Positions 33,343-45,510 of a stretch of 64,000 bases of DNA are shown piece after piece. Below the pieces are notes generated by a model. It had not been told where the DNA came from. It saw only the letters and a program-made list of their open reading frames with translations, and searched no databases. Source of the DNA: Sciurus carolinensis (Eukaryota > Chordata > Mammalia > Rodentia > Sciuridae); NCBI RefSeq assembly GCF_902686445.1, contig NC_062217.1:82665258-82729257 (forward strand), written 5' to 3'. The position numbers were made by a program, and so were the translations under genes. Position 1 is the first letter of the stretch; each line of letters opens with the position of its first letter.

Positions 33343-33716
33343 GCTATGGTTTGAATGGGTCTCTCAAATTTTGTGTGTTGGAAACTTTATCCCCAAATTA
33401 ATATGTTGATGGTATTTGGAGGTGGGGCCTTTGAGAGTTGGTTAGAATTATTATGAAGTCATGAGGGTGGGGTCTTCATGATGGTATTAGTGGCTTTACA
33501 AGAAGAGGAAGAGAGACCTGAACTGGCACTTGCACTCTCTTGCCATGTGATGCCCTTCACCATGTTATGGTGCAGCAAAAAGGCTCTCACAAGATGCTGG
33601 TGCCATGCTCCATGGACTTTCCAGCCTTTGGAACTGTAAGTCATAAACTTTTTTTATTTATAAATGACCAGTCTCAGGTGGTCAATTGTAGCAACAGAAT
33701 ATGGAATAAGACATCA
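33343..33716 (+). mobile_element. MaLR-type solo LTR
   Basis: 'tatggtttgaatgggtctct', 'ttggaggtggggcctttgag', 'gaagtcatgagggtggggtc', 'ttgccatgtgatgcccttca', 'ccagcctttggaactgtaag'. No internal region. Confidence 0.75.
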
Positions 33717-34439
33717 GTTCTGATGGCATTGTTTGGGCCTCTAAATCCAGTTGTGTCTAAAGGCAGAGCTATCTTTGGACTATTTTGTTGGGTGAGCCAA
33801 CATATTTTCTTTGCTTAAACCAATTTCATGCAAGTGTTGTTGTCATTACTATCACTTTCATCTAAAAGAATCTTAAGTGGTCCCTGGTCCAAGGATAGGG
33901 GAAGCGTGATCATAGAGGGAAAAGCCCAAGACTGAGAGTTGATATATGTGAACTGCTGATCCAGCCATGACAAAGAGATTTGAATTAGATGAGCTATTTA
34001 GCTTTTCTCTGTCCCTGATTCCTATTGATCAATCAAAGTCAAACTGAATAATTTCATATGGTCCCAATTTTCCTCTAAAATTCTGCAAGTAATTACATAT
34101 ACTTAAGTCAATTTGATATACTTTTCTATGCTGAGAACTTAAGTTGTATGTATTCATAAAATTTGCCTAAGCAAATAAAGACTATTAGATCCTTTGAGTT
34201 TGAAAGAATCATCTTAACATGATTTTTTAGTCCTTTACATGATCTTACTGTAAGCACTGCTCTTCAAACCAAAAATATGACCATTTGGATGATGTTTCAC
34301 CTGGGTTATCAGGTGATGATAGTTAATTATCCACATACATTCACAATTCGTGTATCAGACTGTAACTTGTGTGTGATTCTAGTATAGTTTCTAATCTCTG
34401 GAGTAACACTTGAGAGCAACTAATAGAGAAGCAAAAGGA

Positions 34440-34606
34440 CTTAAACCTGGTCCTTTGCTTCTTGGTCATGAGAAGAGCAGTGTTGTTCAACCATGTGCTT
34501 CCACCATGATGTCCTATCTCACCACAGCATAAAAACTGTGGGTCTGCCCAGCCATGGACTGGAACCTCAAAAACTACAAGTCAAAATAAACTTTTTCACC
34601 TTATTT
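34440..34606 (+). mobile_element. MaLR-type LTR, 3' part
   Basis: 'gagaagagcagtgttgttca', 'tcaccacagcataaaaactg', 'gccatggactggaacctcaa', 'caagtcaaaataaac'. Only the end of the LTR is left. Confidence 0.5.
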
Positions 34607-34855
34607 TTTTTTAAAGACTCGAATTTAGTGTGTGTTTAAAGAATTTTCTGCAGCACAACATGAGACATGTCATCTGACAGAAAGTGCCCTTTGAGATTGG
34701 GATTGTCCTAGAAACCACAGATACAGTTGTTCTATTTATACTTCAACCAAGGCAACATAGTGGAGGTGGTATGTTTGTTCTCTAGAGATATAAAATCTCT
34801 CCGAATTATCACTGTAAGCAAGTTGCACTGCTGTAGATAAAATATTTTAAAATTA

Positions 34856-35167
34856 TAGTTGGCCTTACGTATCTGTGGGTGCCACAACCTCAGATTCAAC
34901 AAACCTCAAATCAAAAATATTTGGAAAAACAATTTTGTCTGCACTAAACATGTACAGTTTTCTGTTATGATTCCTTAAACAATACAGTATAACTGTTTTT
35001 ATAACATTTACATGGTATTTGGTATCTTACATAATCTAGACGTGAGGATATAGGCAGGTTCCATGCAAATTCGATGCCATTTTATATAAGGGACTGGAGC
35101 ATCCTCAGAGTTTGGTATTTACAGGGGTCTTGGAACTGATACCTCATGGATAACAATGTATGACTGT
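34856..35167. mobile_element. MER2-like (Tigger) DNA transposon
   Basis: 'gtatctgtgggtgccacaac', 'gcactaaacatgtacagttt', 'tttatataagggactggagc', 'gataacaatgtatgactgta'. It shares its layout with the copy at 54172. Confidence 0.75.
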
Positions 35168-36587
35168 ACTTGGTGATTATGCAAAATATTAGAAGTATAC
35201 GGACATAGAAATAATGCCTTTTTATAGATGTTTTATTGTTTTTCTTTTATTTATATAAAAATAAAAGAACAGAGCTAAGATATGGAAAGGCAAGTGAGGC
35301 AGACAGAGTGTGAAATTTAAGTAGGCATTGCTCTCAGGCCTAGTCCAGCGTGTGCATGGCCCCTTAAAATTTCCACCCAGTTTACCTCTTTTTTATTGCA
35401 GAATGACTGACCCTTGTCATTTTTGAACATAAATATCCTTATTTTCTGGCAGCTTTAGCTTTTCTCACTTGCAACAATCCAGGTTGGTTTACCCCAGTAC
35501 AAATTCTGGTTTTGCTATGGTCCCAACAGGAAGAACACTTGCACTAACTCCCTTCCAACTTAGGAACAAACTTTACAGGCTGACATATGCATAAAGGAAA
35601 AAAACCTATGACTAGCACATAGGAAATAAGCTCTTATGAAATTCTGTTTTATGGGACAAATACAGAAAATACGATGTAAAACATGTTTTAAAGGACTTCA
35701 GAAGATGAGGTAGACTTGGGGGAGTCTCATCTGTGATTATTTGCGATTATTTTTCAGTGTTTGTGAATCTGGAATGCAGTTTTTAAAAATCTAACTCTGT
35801 CAGGCTGTCTAAGACATAAGACACCTTGTTAATTTAGCACCGGTCATTATCCACTGAAGGAGCATGTAAGCTTAAATGTTTACATTATAAATGGTTAGGT
35901 TCCTTGCATAAAACCCATCCTGGGCTAAAGAGGCTATTAGATTTGAAACTCATTTTTCAAAATGATGACAAAATAAACATTTTTGACTAATATATTCCCT
36001 CTTTCTTTCTTTTAAATGACACATTTGCCATCACTTTGTAAGGGGCTGCTTGCTCTACAGGACATGTCAGTTGGCTGCCACAAGGAAACATGATCAACTA
36101 CTGATTGTGTGATATTGATCAAAATGGAGTTAGGAATTTGGGGATTTTTAAATAACTTTAAATCTTTGATTTAAAAAAATTATATGAAAGTGAAATCACA
36201 ACTTACTCTCTCTATATATACTATAAAGTAAGGAATTTATAACATTTAAGTAATTCTATAAGTATGGTCTTTTCAACTAAGTTTCAATTGATATTGACCA
36301 TCCCCATCATTATCAGTTCGGCTTTTTCTTCCTACCAGGATAAAGTGAAAACTCCATTATCAATCAAAGTTTTCAGGGAGAGGGTGAGAAGTTGTCTATA
36401 GGTTTCATGCACTTGACTTTCACTCTGGCTTTCTGAAACTTTGGAGAAATTTCCTGGACTGCTCACACCTAACAGATAACATGACAATGAGCAGAGCTTT
36501 ACCCTAGGACAAAATATTCAGGGTGAGATAAAACTCTGAAGGCATTTCAGTGAAAAACATTTTTTTTTTCCCCAAATGTGACCTTAA

Positions 36588-36660
36588 GCCAGGTATGGTG
36601 GTGCAAACAGCGATCCCAGAGACTCGGAAGGCTGAGGCAGAAGGATGGAAAGTTTAAACC
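36588..36660 (+). repeat. B1-like SINE fragment
   Basis: 'gccaggtatggtggtgcaaa' and 'cggaaggctgaggcagaagg'. Confidence 0.8.
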
Positions 36661-37504
36661 TTTTATTAGTTCACAGAAGACCACAGTCCTCAATATCCTC
36701 TCCATTCTGACACTGATTTATAGTATCAAGCCTATCTGGCTCTGCATAAAGCTCAGGAGGTCTGAATTCAGATAAGGAGTGGACAAGCCTGCCTTAGCAG
36801 GCTCTTCCTCCTGTCTACTTTCCTGGGTTGTCTTCTTGTCCTCCCAACCCACCAAGCTTTACTTCTGTAGAAAGGGCAGTACTCAAAGGTCTGGTCCTGT
36901 GTTGATTCCTCATTCTGCAGCCCACCCCACTGACAGACCAGAGAGGCAGGTCTCTGAGGACTGCCCAAGGCTTGTCCAGGCATACCTTAGATGGCCTCCT
37001 TTTGACATCCCCTTTTCTAACCACTGGTTCTTCACCTGTATCCACAGTATCTTAAGGTTAAAAACACCATCCTGTTAAAACCTCTTCTTTTCCTCCCTAC
37101 GTACCCTGTAAGTAGACAATGAACTTAATACTCATTCCTTTCCGCAGATGAGAACACGGAAATAACAAGGTTAAGATTTGGACAAGAACTTGGATGCTGA
37201 CTCCAAATCTAGTGTGACTGCTGTTCGTTTGGAGCGGGCTAGGGCTGTCCAAAGAGTTTCCTGTGTTTTCTTAAACTAGCACTATCATTCTCCCATTTTA
37301 ATCCCCAAACTCGGAATTTCCTATGGTCCTCCGTCCCCCTGCCCTACCTCCTTTCCTTCCAATATTGTTGCTTGAAGTTCGGGGAGATTCTAATTGACAT
37401 TGTAGTTCATTATAATTTTACGAGTCGAAATAGATGAGTCATGGATAGTTAATTCAACTGCACACAACCATAACACATGTAGACTTTTTTAAAAACTTAT
37501 TTGA

Positions 37505-37622
37505 AAATATTTTTTTAAGCAGTCAATGGGCCTTTATTTTACTTATTTATATGCGGTATTGAGAGCCCAGGGCCTCACACATGATAGGTAACCGCTTCAC
37601 CACTGAGCCACAACCCCAGCCT
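37505..37622 (-). repeat. ID-type SINE with sciurid tail
   Basis: 'tatatgcggtattgagagcc', 'cagggcctcacacatgatag', 'caccactgagccacaacccc'. It ends only about 230 bases before the CpG island. Confidence 0.85.
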
Positions 37623-37954
37623 TCACATATGGTCTTGAGTGGAGACATTGGCCAGTTTGATTCTACTGCATGCTCTCTCTCTTGGATCCTTCCGCAGGCT
37701 TCGCCACTGGGTCATCTCGGAGAAGTAATCAAGAACTCATCCTGCTGCATCCCTTGTATTCGCTCCTGAACAAATTCAAATTTGTAGACTCTCCACCTTG
37801 ATTCAAGTCACGTGAAGCAGGGGCAAATCCTAGCGATTCCTTACTCCAGACACACGGGGGCGCAAGACGCCAGAGGCTGGGAGAAGGGAGAGGGGCGACG
37901 CTCTTGCCCTCGCGGCGAGGACGTACTCATGTCCTGTGGGCCTTGCGCCCCGAT

Positions 37955-37962
37955 CCGGAAGC
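37955..37962 (+). promoter_or_regulatory. ETS/GABPA-type site
   Basis: The sequence CCGGAAGC matches the core of the ETS-family (GABPA/NRF-2) consensus. It lies 123 bases before the MIPEP start codon, inside the CpG island. Binding is inferred from the motif. Confidence 0.5.
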
Positions 37963-38084
37963 GAGGGTAGCACTTGGTGCGGCGTGGGCTGCTGCCTTGG
38001 AAACACGGAGCTGTGCCCGCCCCGCTGGAGCTGCGGCGCCCTAGCTAGGGCCTTGGTCTGGGAAGAGGTTACTCCGAGTGCACG

Positions 38085-38273
38085 ATGCTGTCTGCCCGAA
38101 GATTGGGCAGCCTCGCAGCCGGAGTAGCGGCTTTGGGGCCGGGGCGAGCAGGTCGGGGTAGCCTCGGAGCCGGGATCCGGGCTCGAAGGGTCAGCACCAG
38201 CTGGTCCCCGGTGGGCGCCGCCTTTAATGTCAAACCGCAGGGCCGCCGCCTGGACCTGTTCAGCGAGCGCCGG
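38085..38273 (+). CDS. MIPEP: MIPEP exon 1: mitochondrial targeting sequence
   Basis: The coding part is 63 codons and ends in phase 0 at cgg|gtgagc. The ATG at 38085 has A at -3 and starts a typical matrix presequence: [10 protein letters not shown], then Ala/Gly/Arg-rich with many Arg and no acidic residue in the first 50. The mature part begins near [11 protein letters not shown], which is strongly conserved. The exon lies wholly inside the CpG island. A short upstream ATG (37929) is closed by a stop after 13 codons. I cannot tell whether it is transcribed. Confidence 0.94.
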
Positions 38274-38950
38274 GTGAGCGGCGCGGGAGGGCGCTCCCCT
38301 TGTCCGCGGCCAGTGGCATTCGGGGCAAGGTCATATGAGCCTTTGAGGAGCCAGGCTGCAAAACACGTTGCACTGTGGAGTGTCTTTTGCCCTCTTGATA
38401 ACCTTGCTTGTTACGTCTTTGAGGGGCCTAGCTAAAGGGGGGCTGGGCGGACGACCTTTAGTGGCCCCTTCCCAAACTGGGGTCCTGGAACTGCATCTGC
38501 GTGAACAGCCAGTTACAAGTGCATTTAAAATACTTGGTTCCGGCGGAGGCAGTGAATTCGGTCTGCAGGTCCCGCCCTCTCCTCATACTCAGCCCCACCC
38601 CCGCCCAAGTTCACTTTTGCTTCAAACCTGTAAGAGGCCTTGCCCTGTGAGTTCACAGTCTGTATGTAGCGGGTTGTCCTTTCGGAGAGACACACTTGTT
38701 TTTAGACACGTAAATTGTAACCCCATTGATCCCCTAATTTCCATTATCCATTCGTTTATCATTTCAAAGCTCTATTCTTGTATGTTTTCTTTTAAAACCC
38801 AGAACCCAGTTGAGACGAGCCTAATTTCTATAGTGCATTGGAGTGATCACATTGATTTACCTTAGCAAGTCATTAGACTGGGTGGTTTTGGTTCTTATTT
38901 CTGTATCCATCCTGCCTATCATGGTGTCTGGCTCAGCAGGCACTCCTGAA

Positions 38951-39005
38951 TGAATCAATGAATGAATGAATGAACGAACAAACGAAGGAACCAACGAATG
39001 AAAGG
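38951..39005. repeat. Degenerate (AATG)n repeat
   Basis: 'tgaatgaatcaatgaatgaa' continues with ACGA and ACCA variants. Confidence 0.9.
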
Positions 39006-40247
39006 TTAAAGAAAGGCAAGCTTGAAAAGGACTTACCTGATGCCTGTTTTACTCTGCATATATAGATTTTGTTTAAGTTAAGGGTTAATTTTATTTTTGC
39101 CTTTCACAATTTCTTCGTTGTACCATTGCCTTCCTTATAAAGAGGAATCTAGGATATGTTTGCAGTGAACTTAATGGTATGTTGTTTCTATTTTGTCCCC
39201 TTCCTTAACTTTAAAATTCTTTTTGTATATTTCCTGCACCAACTCCCATAAGGGTACATAATGTTCGTGTTAACATTGTTGATGTGAGGAGAACTAACTA
39301 ATTACTGAGCAGAAAGATAGAAGGATAAGCTTGGTTTTGAATGGATGATACAAAGCTAGTTTTAACCTTTTTTTATTTTATGCATTATGTACTGATAGTA
39401 TATTTTCAAATTTTTGAATTGGGTTTTGCCTCAAAAAAAAGTTTGTATAGTTTTTAAGATTACCTTGACAGGTATCCCAAGATTTAGAATTCTTGAGAGC
39501 AATCTGGGGAGGTTGTTCTGCAAAATTGAATTAGTCTGTCCTTAAATTAAATCAGTGTAAAGAATTAAATTTATTTTTGGTCCTGATTCTACTCTGCCCC
39601 CAATTGTATTTTATTCATTTTCTTCATATTCTTGAAAAGAGCTTAACAACTTTATTCATCTCTTCTTGTGCAAACAGTAGGCCTTATCAGGCTTGCTTTA
39701 TCAGGCTTTACAGTTGGTGTTTCAAAAAAATCTCCATAAGAAGTATCTACAGAGTTAATGTACAAAGTTAAGCATCTGCTCCATTTGCTTGTTTCCTTCA
39801 CTGAGTTCCCCTGTGTGTTAGACATTCTGTTGGGCAGATCATTAAAAAATGAAGGGCAGAGTTCCTGTCACCTTCTCAGAAGGGAAGACTTTCAGATATA
39901 TCAATTGCAATAAAGAAGATTGGAAAAATATGGGCTTTGCAGATGTAAAGAGCAGGTATAAGTTCTGGCTTTCCCACCATTAATGTGTGATCTTAGAATG
40001 TTTTTGTGAACTTAAAGCATATTCATGTATCTAAAAGGATAATCATATTTCTTGCTCTAGGATTATGTGATTTAGAAGGGAGAACCTACATAAAGCACAC
40101 TTCATGACATGCAGTTGATGCATATTAAATATCTGGTATTTTCCCCCCTGCCTTCTTGAGAGTGTTAACTAGTGTGTTTGAACTGGTGCAAAAGAGTGGT
40201 CATTCCTGTTAGATTAGTGATTTTTGTCTTTTTAAAATACTGAAATG

Positions 40248-40320
40248 GACTGGGGATATAGCTCAGTAAGGCCCTGGGTTCAATCCCCAGCACTGCAAAA
40301 ACAAAACAAAACAAAACAAA
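40248..40320 (+). repeat. ID-type SINE with 9-bp target duplication
   Basis: 'ctggggatatagctcagtaa', 'gccctgggttcaatccccag', an (AAAAC)n tail. Flanked by ACTGAAATG at 40239-40247 and 40321-40329. Some of the central part of the tRNA-like body is missing. Confidence 0.9.
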
Positions 40321-40459
40321 ACTGAAATGCCTTTGGAAAGTATAAAATTTGATGCCAGTTTCATCCTGTGACTTAGTTTAATGTGTTCATTAAGTTTTTC
40401 TAATATATGTGCTTTATAATCAATACATCCTTCCTATTTTATAATTGTAGAATAATTGA

Positions 40460-40720
40460 TATTCTGTATTGAGACCTTGCTCTATGCTAGGTATGGTCAT
40501 AAATACTTTACATGTATCTGTGTGCCTGCTGTGAGGTATGTATTGTCATCCTCTTTGTACTTGATGAAGATATTGAGGTCTAGGAGAAGAAAGAACTTAG
40601 TCAAATTTACAAGCTAATAATGATTATCATTAACATCCGTAAGTGCTTTCAATGTACCAGGCACTGTTACAGTGTTATTTACATGTATTATTTCATTTAA
40701 TTGTCCCAATTAGATGCTAC
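40460..40720 (+). repeat. Two adjacent MIR relics
   Basis: 'gctctatgctaggtatggtc' with 'gatgaagatattgaggtc', then 'caatgtaccaggcactgtta' with 'ttatttcatttaattgtccc'. Confidence 0.65.
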
Positions 40721-40976
40721 AGTGGTGACAGCTGAATTGAACCCATACCATTCTATTTGTGTTTTTTAATGAAAATCGAAGAAAAGTTAAGTGTTTAACA
40801 TCTTCAGTATAACCTGTGTGGAGTGACACAGGTAATATGATGTGATAGCCACAGTGAACAGGTATCATCATGATATACCAGTAAAAACCAGGATTCCCTT
40901 TTTGAAAAAAGTATTTTTAGTTAATTCAAACCAATCATAATTTTGGTTTAAACTATACTTATTGTTTGGATTTAAG

Positions 40977-41150
40977 GGTCTTTTTGGAGTTCCTGAGCTC
41001 AGCACACCAGAGGGCTTTTATATTGCACAAGAAGAAGCCTTGAGGAAGACAGAGTTGCTGGTGGAGCGTGCATGTTCTACCCCACCTGGGCCCCAGACTG
41101 TGCTGATCTTTGATGAGCTCTCTGATGCTTTGTGCAGGGTGGCTGACTTG
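40977..41150 (+). CDS. MIPEP: MIPEP exon 2
   Basis: 174 bp, phase 0 to 0, 58 codons (residues 64-121). It encodes [16 protein letters not shown] and Leu-Ile-Phe-Asp-Glu-Leu-Ser-Asp, which belong to the N-terminal helical region of the peptidase. The donor is ttg|gtaaga. Skipping the exon would keep the frame. Confidence 0.95.
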
Positions 41151-43811
41151 GTAAGACACTTTGTCTAAGATTTCAATTATTTCTCTTTCAAGTGAGTAAC
41201 ATTTAAATGAAGTTTATCCTTTTTTTTAAATGCCTGAAATTATTTGAGAGCTGTTGGGTATAAGTTATGTTGAAGTATGACATTAGGAATGAGAAAAATA
41301 TATAGGAAAAGGTGATATTTATAACATAACTACAATATGTATATGTAACAAAATATACATGTAATTTAACAAATTTTATTCATGAAAGCTTCTGCCACAA
41401 TTCTAATTGAATAGTTTTTGTATATTTATAACAGAAGTTCTCTTTTTCATAATAGGAATAAAAAAGTTTTTATAAACCTTTTCAGAATTGCCTTTTCTGA
41501 TGTCAAACCAATTATTTTTAATTATGTTTTAGAATTGAAATAGAATTATAATTAGATCTTTTTATCAACTGAGAAACCCAGTGCTGAGAGAGAAAGCCTG
41601 ATTTTTCTGTCAGCCCCCAAAAGTCAAATCTTGTTTACTTAGTGAAGGTGATTAGTGGTGCACATTATCTAAAGTAGTGATCATTCACGATCCAGTCTAT
41701 GTGATATTGAACTATGTAGCTCTTTCCTCACATTCATTCAATGCTGAGCACCTAACATGCTGACCACTACATGGTTAATACAGTTATGAACAAAACAGAC
41801 ACAGTCTCTGGCTAAATGGAGCTTATATTCTGGTGTTTCCTTGTTTTTAGATTTTACTAGATTAGGCAGTGGGCCCAGGTAATAGCTTTACCTGGATTAA
41901 CTGATTTAATTCTCTCAGCATATCTCTACCCACCTCTATCCTTAGCTCTGGAACCACTGATCTATTCCCTTAGTTTTATCTTTTCTAGCATGGCATATAA
42001 ATGGAATCTGATATACCCTTTGAGACTATCTTCTTTCACTTAGCATACTTCCTCATCTTCGTTAATTTTCCTTTTTCAGAAAGTATCTTTCCTCCTCTAT
42101 ATTTGAATTGAGCAGTAACACATTTCAGATGATTATACAACACTACAATAGTTCTAGTTTTAAGAAAATTGATAAATTATCTTATTTTAAAGGATCTTCC
42201 TCAGGAATGAAATTGGGTCTCTGAGTAGTCAGTTCTCAGTTGTACTGGGTCTTTGTCATCTCCCTCTGGTGTGTGCATGCTGGAGAAGCTGTGGAGATGC
42301 ACTGCCAGAAGGAAACTTATCCATCTAATTGTGTCACTGAAATCTGAAAAGGAAAATGTATGTTATGGATTTCACTGATATATGTAGTCAAAGGTTGACT
42401 TTGTAGTCAGAATCCCAGAATTCACTGTTTATTTTTTTTCTTAGTTTCCATCTTAATTAAGCCATGTTTTAGAATTTTATGCTATATTTTTGCTTTTGCT
42501 TTTCACTAAAAGATTTTGAATTTTCTGCCTTATATCTTGTCCTGTTTCTGAACTTTTTAATATTTGTGACATATAATAGTATCTACTTTAAAAACTATTT
42601 TAGAAAACTAGAATGTGATTTATATATGTAAATCTCTGGTTAAAATAATTCAAAGATTGTTTTTCATTTTTGAATTTTTAAGATATGTCCTGTTTGTATG
42701 ATCAATACCATTGTAGTCAGGCAGTAGTTTTGTAAACTATTTCTCAGCAAATGGTATTTTGTTTTGTTTTTCTTCTTTTAAAACCATTTTTATGTAATAG
42801 AACTTTTTCCTCATTACTATTATAAATAGATTTTTAAAATGTGTGCTAGTGTTTTAATTTTTAATAATTGTAACTTCTGCAACATGTGGATTTATAATTT
42901 ATAAAATATGTTGTAAATTTTACATAGCTTGTTTTTCAGGTGCTTTAGTATTGATATTATTTTATTGTTACCTGTTGTTTCAACAGGTGTATCAAATTAT
43001 GGATTTAAATGTTTTTGCATTAAAATTATTTGATAATAAAATCAGGAAATTTTACTTTGTGCTGGTTTTATTTCATGTTAGAACCGTACACATTGTCTTG
43101 GAGAATGAAGAAAGTATGTAGTTTTTGGTAGTTTCCCTGCATTTCATTTTCTTTTGCAATGACTAGTTAAAATAAAAACTCAAATCTAGTTTTACATGAT
43201 TTCATTTTTTAAAAAATTCTTGCTTGTTTTAAATCCAGTGATTAACATAGCAGCAACAGTTGTCATTGCATGCCATATTAAATGGGGTCAGGAATTCATA
43301 TTTTACTAAAAGTGCTATAAAGAGAGTGAGTCTTTGTTTTCTACACAAAGAGTAGAATGTGGTTGTTGGTTTTCAGATTATACTGTGTGTTGAATTTTTA
43401 AAAAAGCACCTCTCAGTTATTCTCTGGGGCCAGGTTAACACATGGGAACCATATTGCAAACAGTTTGAGTTACAAAGTTTTAGCATATTTGAAACCATGA
43501 TCTGTTCTTTTGAACTATGGGCTTAGGAAGAATTTGTTTGGTGTTCATTTGAGAGAAAAACTTCACTAAAATGAAGTTCATGGAAATATTTTCTTTGGAA
43601 TGAAACAAACTTGGTTCTAAGGAATAACAGAATTAATAAATGTCTAGAAAGAAGCTGCTTTGCCATACTAGTTGAGGGAAAATTCAGTAATGGAAATGCA
43701 TAGGTCAAGCCAAATGGCACATTTTAAAACAGGTTTTCATTTTCACTCTCAGATCTTGGAAGCAAGCGTTCTATCACATTTGCTTTTGGTTTTGTCTTTT
43801 TTCTTTCTTAG
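41151..43811 (+). other. MIPEP: MIPEP intron 2
   Basis: 2.7 kb between gtaaga and tttcttag. It is strongly AT-rich and free of sciurid SINEs. An L2/MIR-like stretch lies near 41720-41835. Nothing else is identified. Confidence 0.78.
41720..41835 (+). repeat. L2/MIR-type relic
   Basis: 'ttcattcaatgctgagcacc', 'gaacaaaacagacacagtct', 'atggagcttatattctggtg'. Confidence 0.55.
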
Positions 43812-44021
<210 letters not shown>

Positions 44022-44094
44022 TGACCACTGAGCAGCTGTCCAGGGGGTGGAGAAAGGGAGGGCTCTGGGAGCAGGTTCACCTCACAATCCAGCC

Positions 44095-44265
44095 AGTAAC
44101 TTTGGCTAGTTACTTATCTCCCCTCAATTCCTTTCCTTTTCTTCTGTAAATGGGATAATGAAGTTAATCCTGCCTTTTAGGCTTGCTGTGAGGATTGGAT
44201 AAGATAAATGTAAGTGCTTATAAGGTGTCAGGCACATAGCAAACACCCAGTAACTTTCATCATCC
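44095..44265 (+). repeat. MIR relic
   Basis: 'gctagttacttatctcccct', 'tctgtaaatgggataatga', 'gaggattggataagataaat', 'gtgtcaggcacatagcaaac'. Confidence 0.7.
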
Positions 44266-44889
44266 TTATTGTTTATGTTGAATAAGGGCATTTTAGTATC
44301 TTAGTGGCAAATTGGAGTTCCTAGATTATCACATGATTAAATTGCTGTTGCATAGATGGCTAGGGGCCATAGGGCGAGAAGCCAAAATTTTATATACCCA
44401 GTGCTCTTGCAGTCCCCGTTGAGTTGGGATTAGGAGGGTATAAGGAGACTATAAAACTCTCTGGGAGGGCTGAGGCAGGCTAAAAGCTGAGGCTATGATG
44501 AAGTGAATTTTTTAAAAGTGATTTTGAGGTAAATTGAAATGTTTTTAAGCCATTTATGAGCACTCCAGAGTGCTTGTTAAAATAACTTAAATGTGGACAG
44601 TGCTATATTCCAAAGCACTTAGGTGCAAGAACCATGCCAGACAGTATATAAAGCTAAGCTTGCCTGACGTGAATTTATTTAGGACAGGAAAATAGGGCCC
44701 AGGCAACATTGTAAGACTGTTTTATAAAGCAGAAGTTGGGGGGTGGGGCACCTACTCCAGTTAGATAAAACTTCCTGGAAGACCTAAAACCTTAGGATGT
44801 ACAGCTGCTGCTTTCCCTCCATTGAATGGCATTGCTCACTTTGGCACAATAAATGTGACCTGAAAATCAGTTCACTGAAGGCATAAAAT

Positions 44890-44931
44890 GTCTATAGCCA
44901 TACCACCCTGAACATGCCCAATCTTGTCTGA
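44890..44931 (+). pseudogene. 5S rRNA pseudogene fragment (about nt 1-42)
   Basis: It starts gtctatagccataccaccct, the 5' end of mammalian 5S rRNA, and stops near nt 41-42. The differences I see from the known 5S start all fall at CpG sites, as expected from methylation decay. The flanks carry CTGAAGGCATAAAAT at 44875-44889 and 44928-44942, a 15-bp direct repeat that overlaps the fragment end by a few bases. It cannot make a working 5S rRNA because two thirds, including the internal promoter, are missing. Confidence 0.8.
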
Positions 44932-45399
44932 AGGCATAAAATTTGTCCTTGCTAAGTTCAGGCAGTAGCATCCTGAAGAAGCTGCAATGAAGTGGGGGAC
45001 TGCTTTAGAGAATTACCATCAGCTGTTGGTTGCCCAAGAAACGGGTCACTATGGCCAGGCCCACTGCCTGGGATGCCATGAAGCTATGTCCTTCTGGACT
45101 TAGGTACAGCTTAGTCTAATAAACACTCTTAATTTTGTGGGAAGACAATGGAGGAACTACTATGGATATCAAAGTGATGTCACATGACTGTCTGTAATCT
45201 TCACTGTGGAGAGCATTTTAATCTATGGAAAGTAAAGGCCTAAACAGTATTTATAGCCTTGCCTAGAGCATTTTTTTAAAAAAAATAAGTGTAGCAAATA
45301 TATTTGACCAATCCAATACCCTTTTGTGATTTAAAAAAAAAATAGCCAACAAGTGAAGAATAGATGTATTGGAAATAGGTTAAGAACTATAAACAAAGA

Positions 45400-45510
45400 A
45401 AAATAACCCAATTAAATGGCAAATGCTCTGAGTAAATATTTCTTCCAAGAAGTTATACAAATGGCCAACAAGCACATGAAAAAGTGTTCAACACCATTAC
45501 TTCTTAGGGT
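45400..45510 (+). mobile_element. Old L1 ORF2 fragment
   Basis: 'caaatggccaacaagcacat' and 'gaaaaagtgttcaacacc' are typical of L1 ORF2. Confidence 0.65.

Larger units (their letters stand above)
29891..37845. other. C1QTNF9-MIPEP intergenic region
   Basis: About 8 kb, rich in repeats: two ID SINEs near 29.9 and 30.2 kb, an L1 3' end (30756-31538), an MLT1-like LTR split by a SINE (31760-32375), MaLR-type LTR sequence (33343-33716 and 34440-34606), a MER2-like transposon (34856-35167), a B1-like piece (36588-36660) and an ID-type SINE (37505-37622). From 35.2 to 36.55 kb and from 36.7 to 37.45 kb I see no gene and no clear repeat. No protein-coding signal is present. Confidence 0.75.
37846..38330 (+). 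promoter_or_regulatory. MIPEP: CpG-island promoter of MIPEP
   Basis: G+C and CpG density rise sharply at about 37850 and fall after about 38330, in contrast to the AT-rich surroundings. An ETS/GABPA-type site CCGGAAGC lies at 37955-37962, and an Sp1-type GC box (CCCGCCCC) at 38016-38023. There is no TATA box near the likely start. This is the usual housekeeping design, and GABPA (NRF-2) sites are common in genes for mitochondrial proteins. I see no divergent gene on the minus strand. Confidence 0.75.
38274..40976 (+). other. MIPEP: MIPEP intron 1
   Basis: 2.7 kb between gtgagc and tttaag. It is GC-rich for the first 350 bases as the tail of the CpG island. Then come a degenerate AATG repeat (38951-39005), an ID SINE with target duplication (40248-40320) and two MIR relics (40460-40720). 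The acceptor is weakly pyrimidine-rich. Confidence 0.8.

Noticed and set aside
37936..38127. An upstream frame overlapping the MIPEP start
   Set aside because: It opens with GTG, not ATG, and lies in GC-rich promoter sequence. The presequence in the other frame is a clear match.
44950..45130. Unique-looking sequence after the 5S fragment, considered as a processed pseudogene
   Set aside because: I found no continuous protein match and no A-tail, and the target repeats enclose only the 5S piece.
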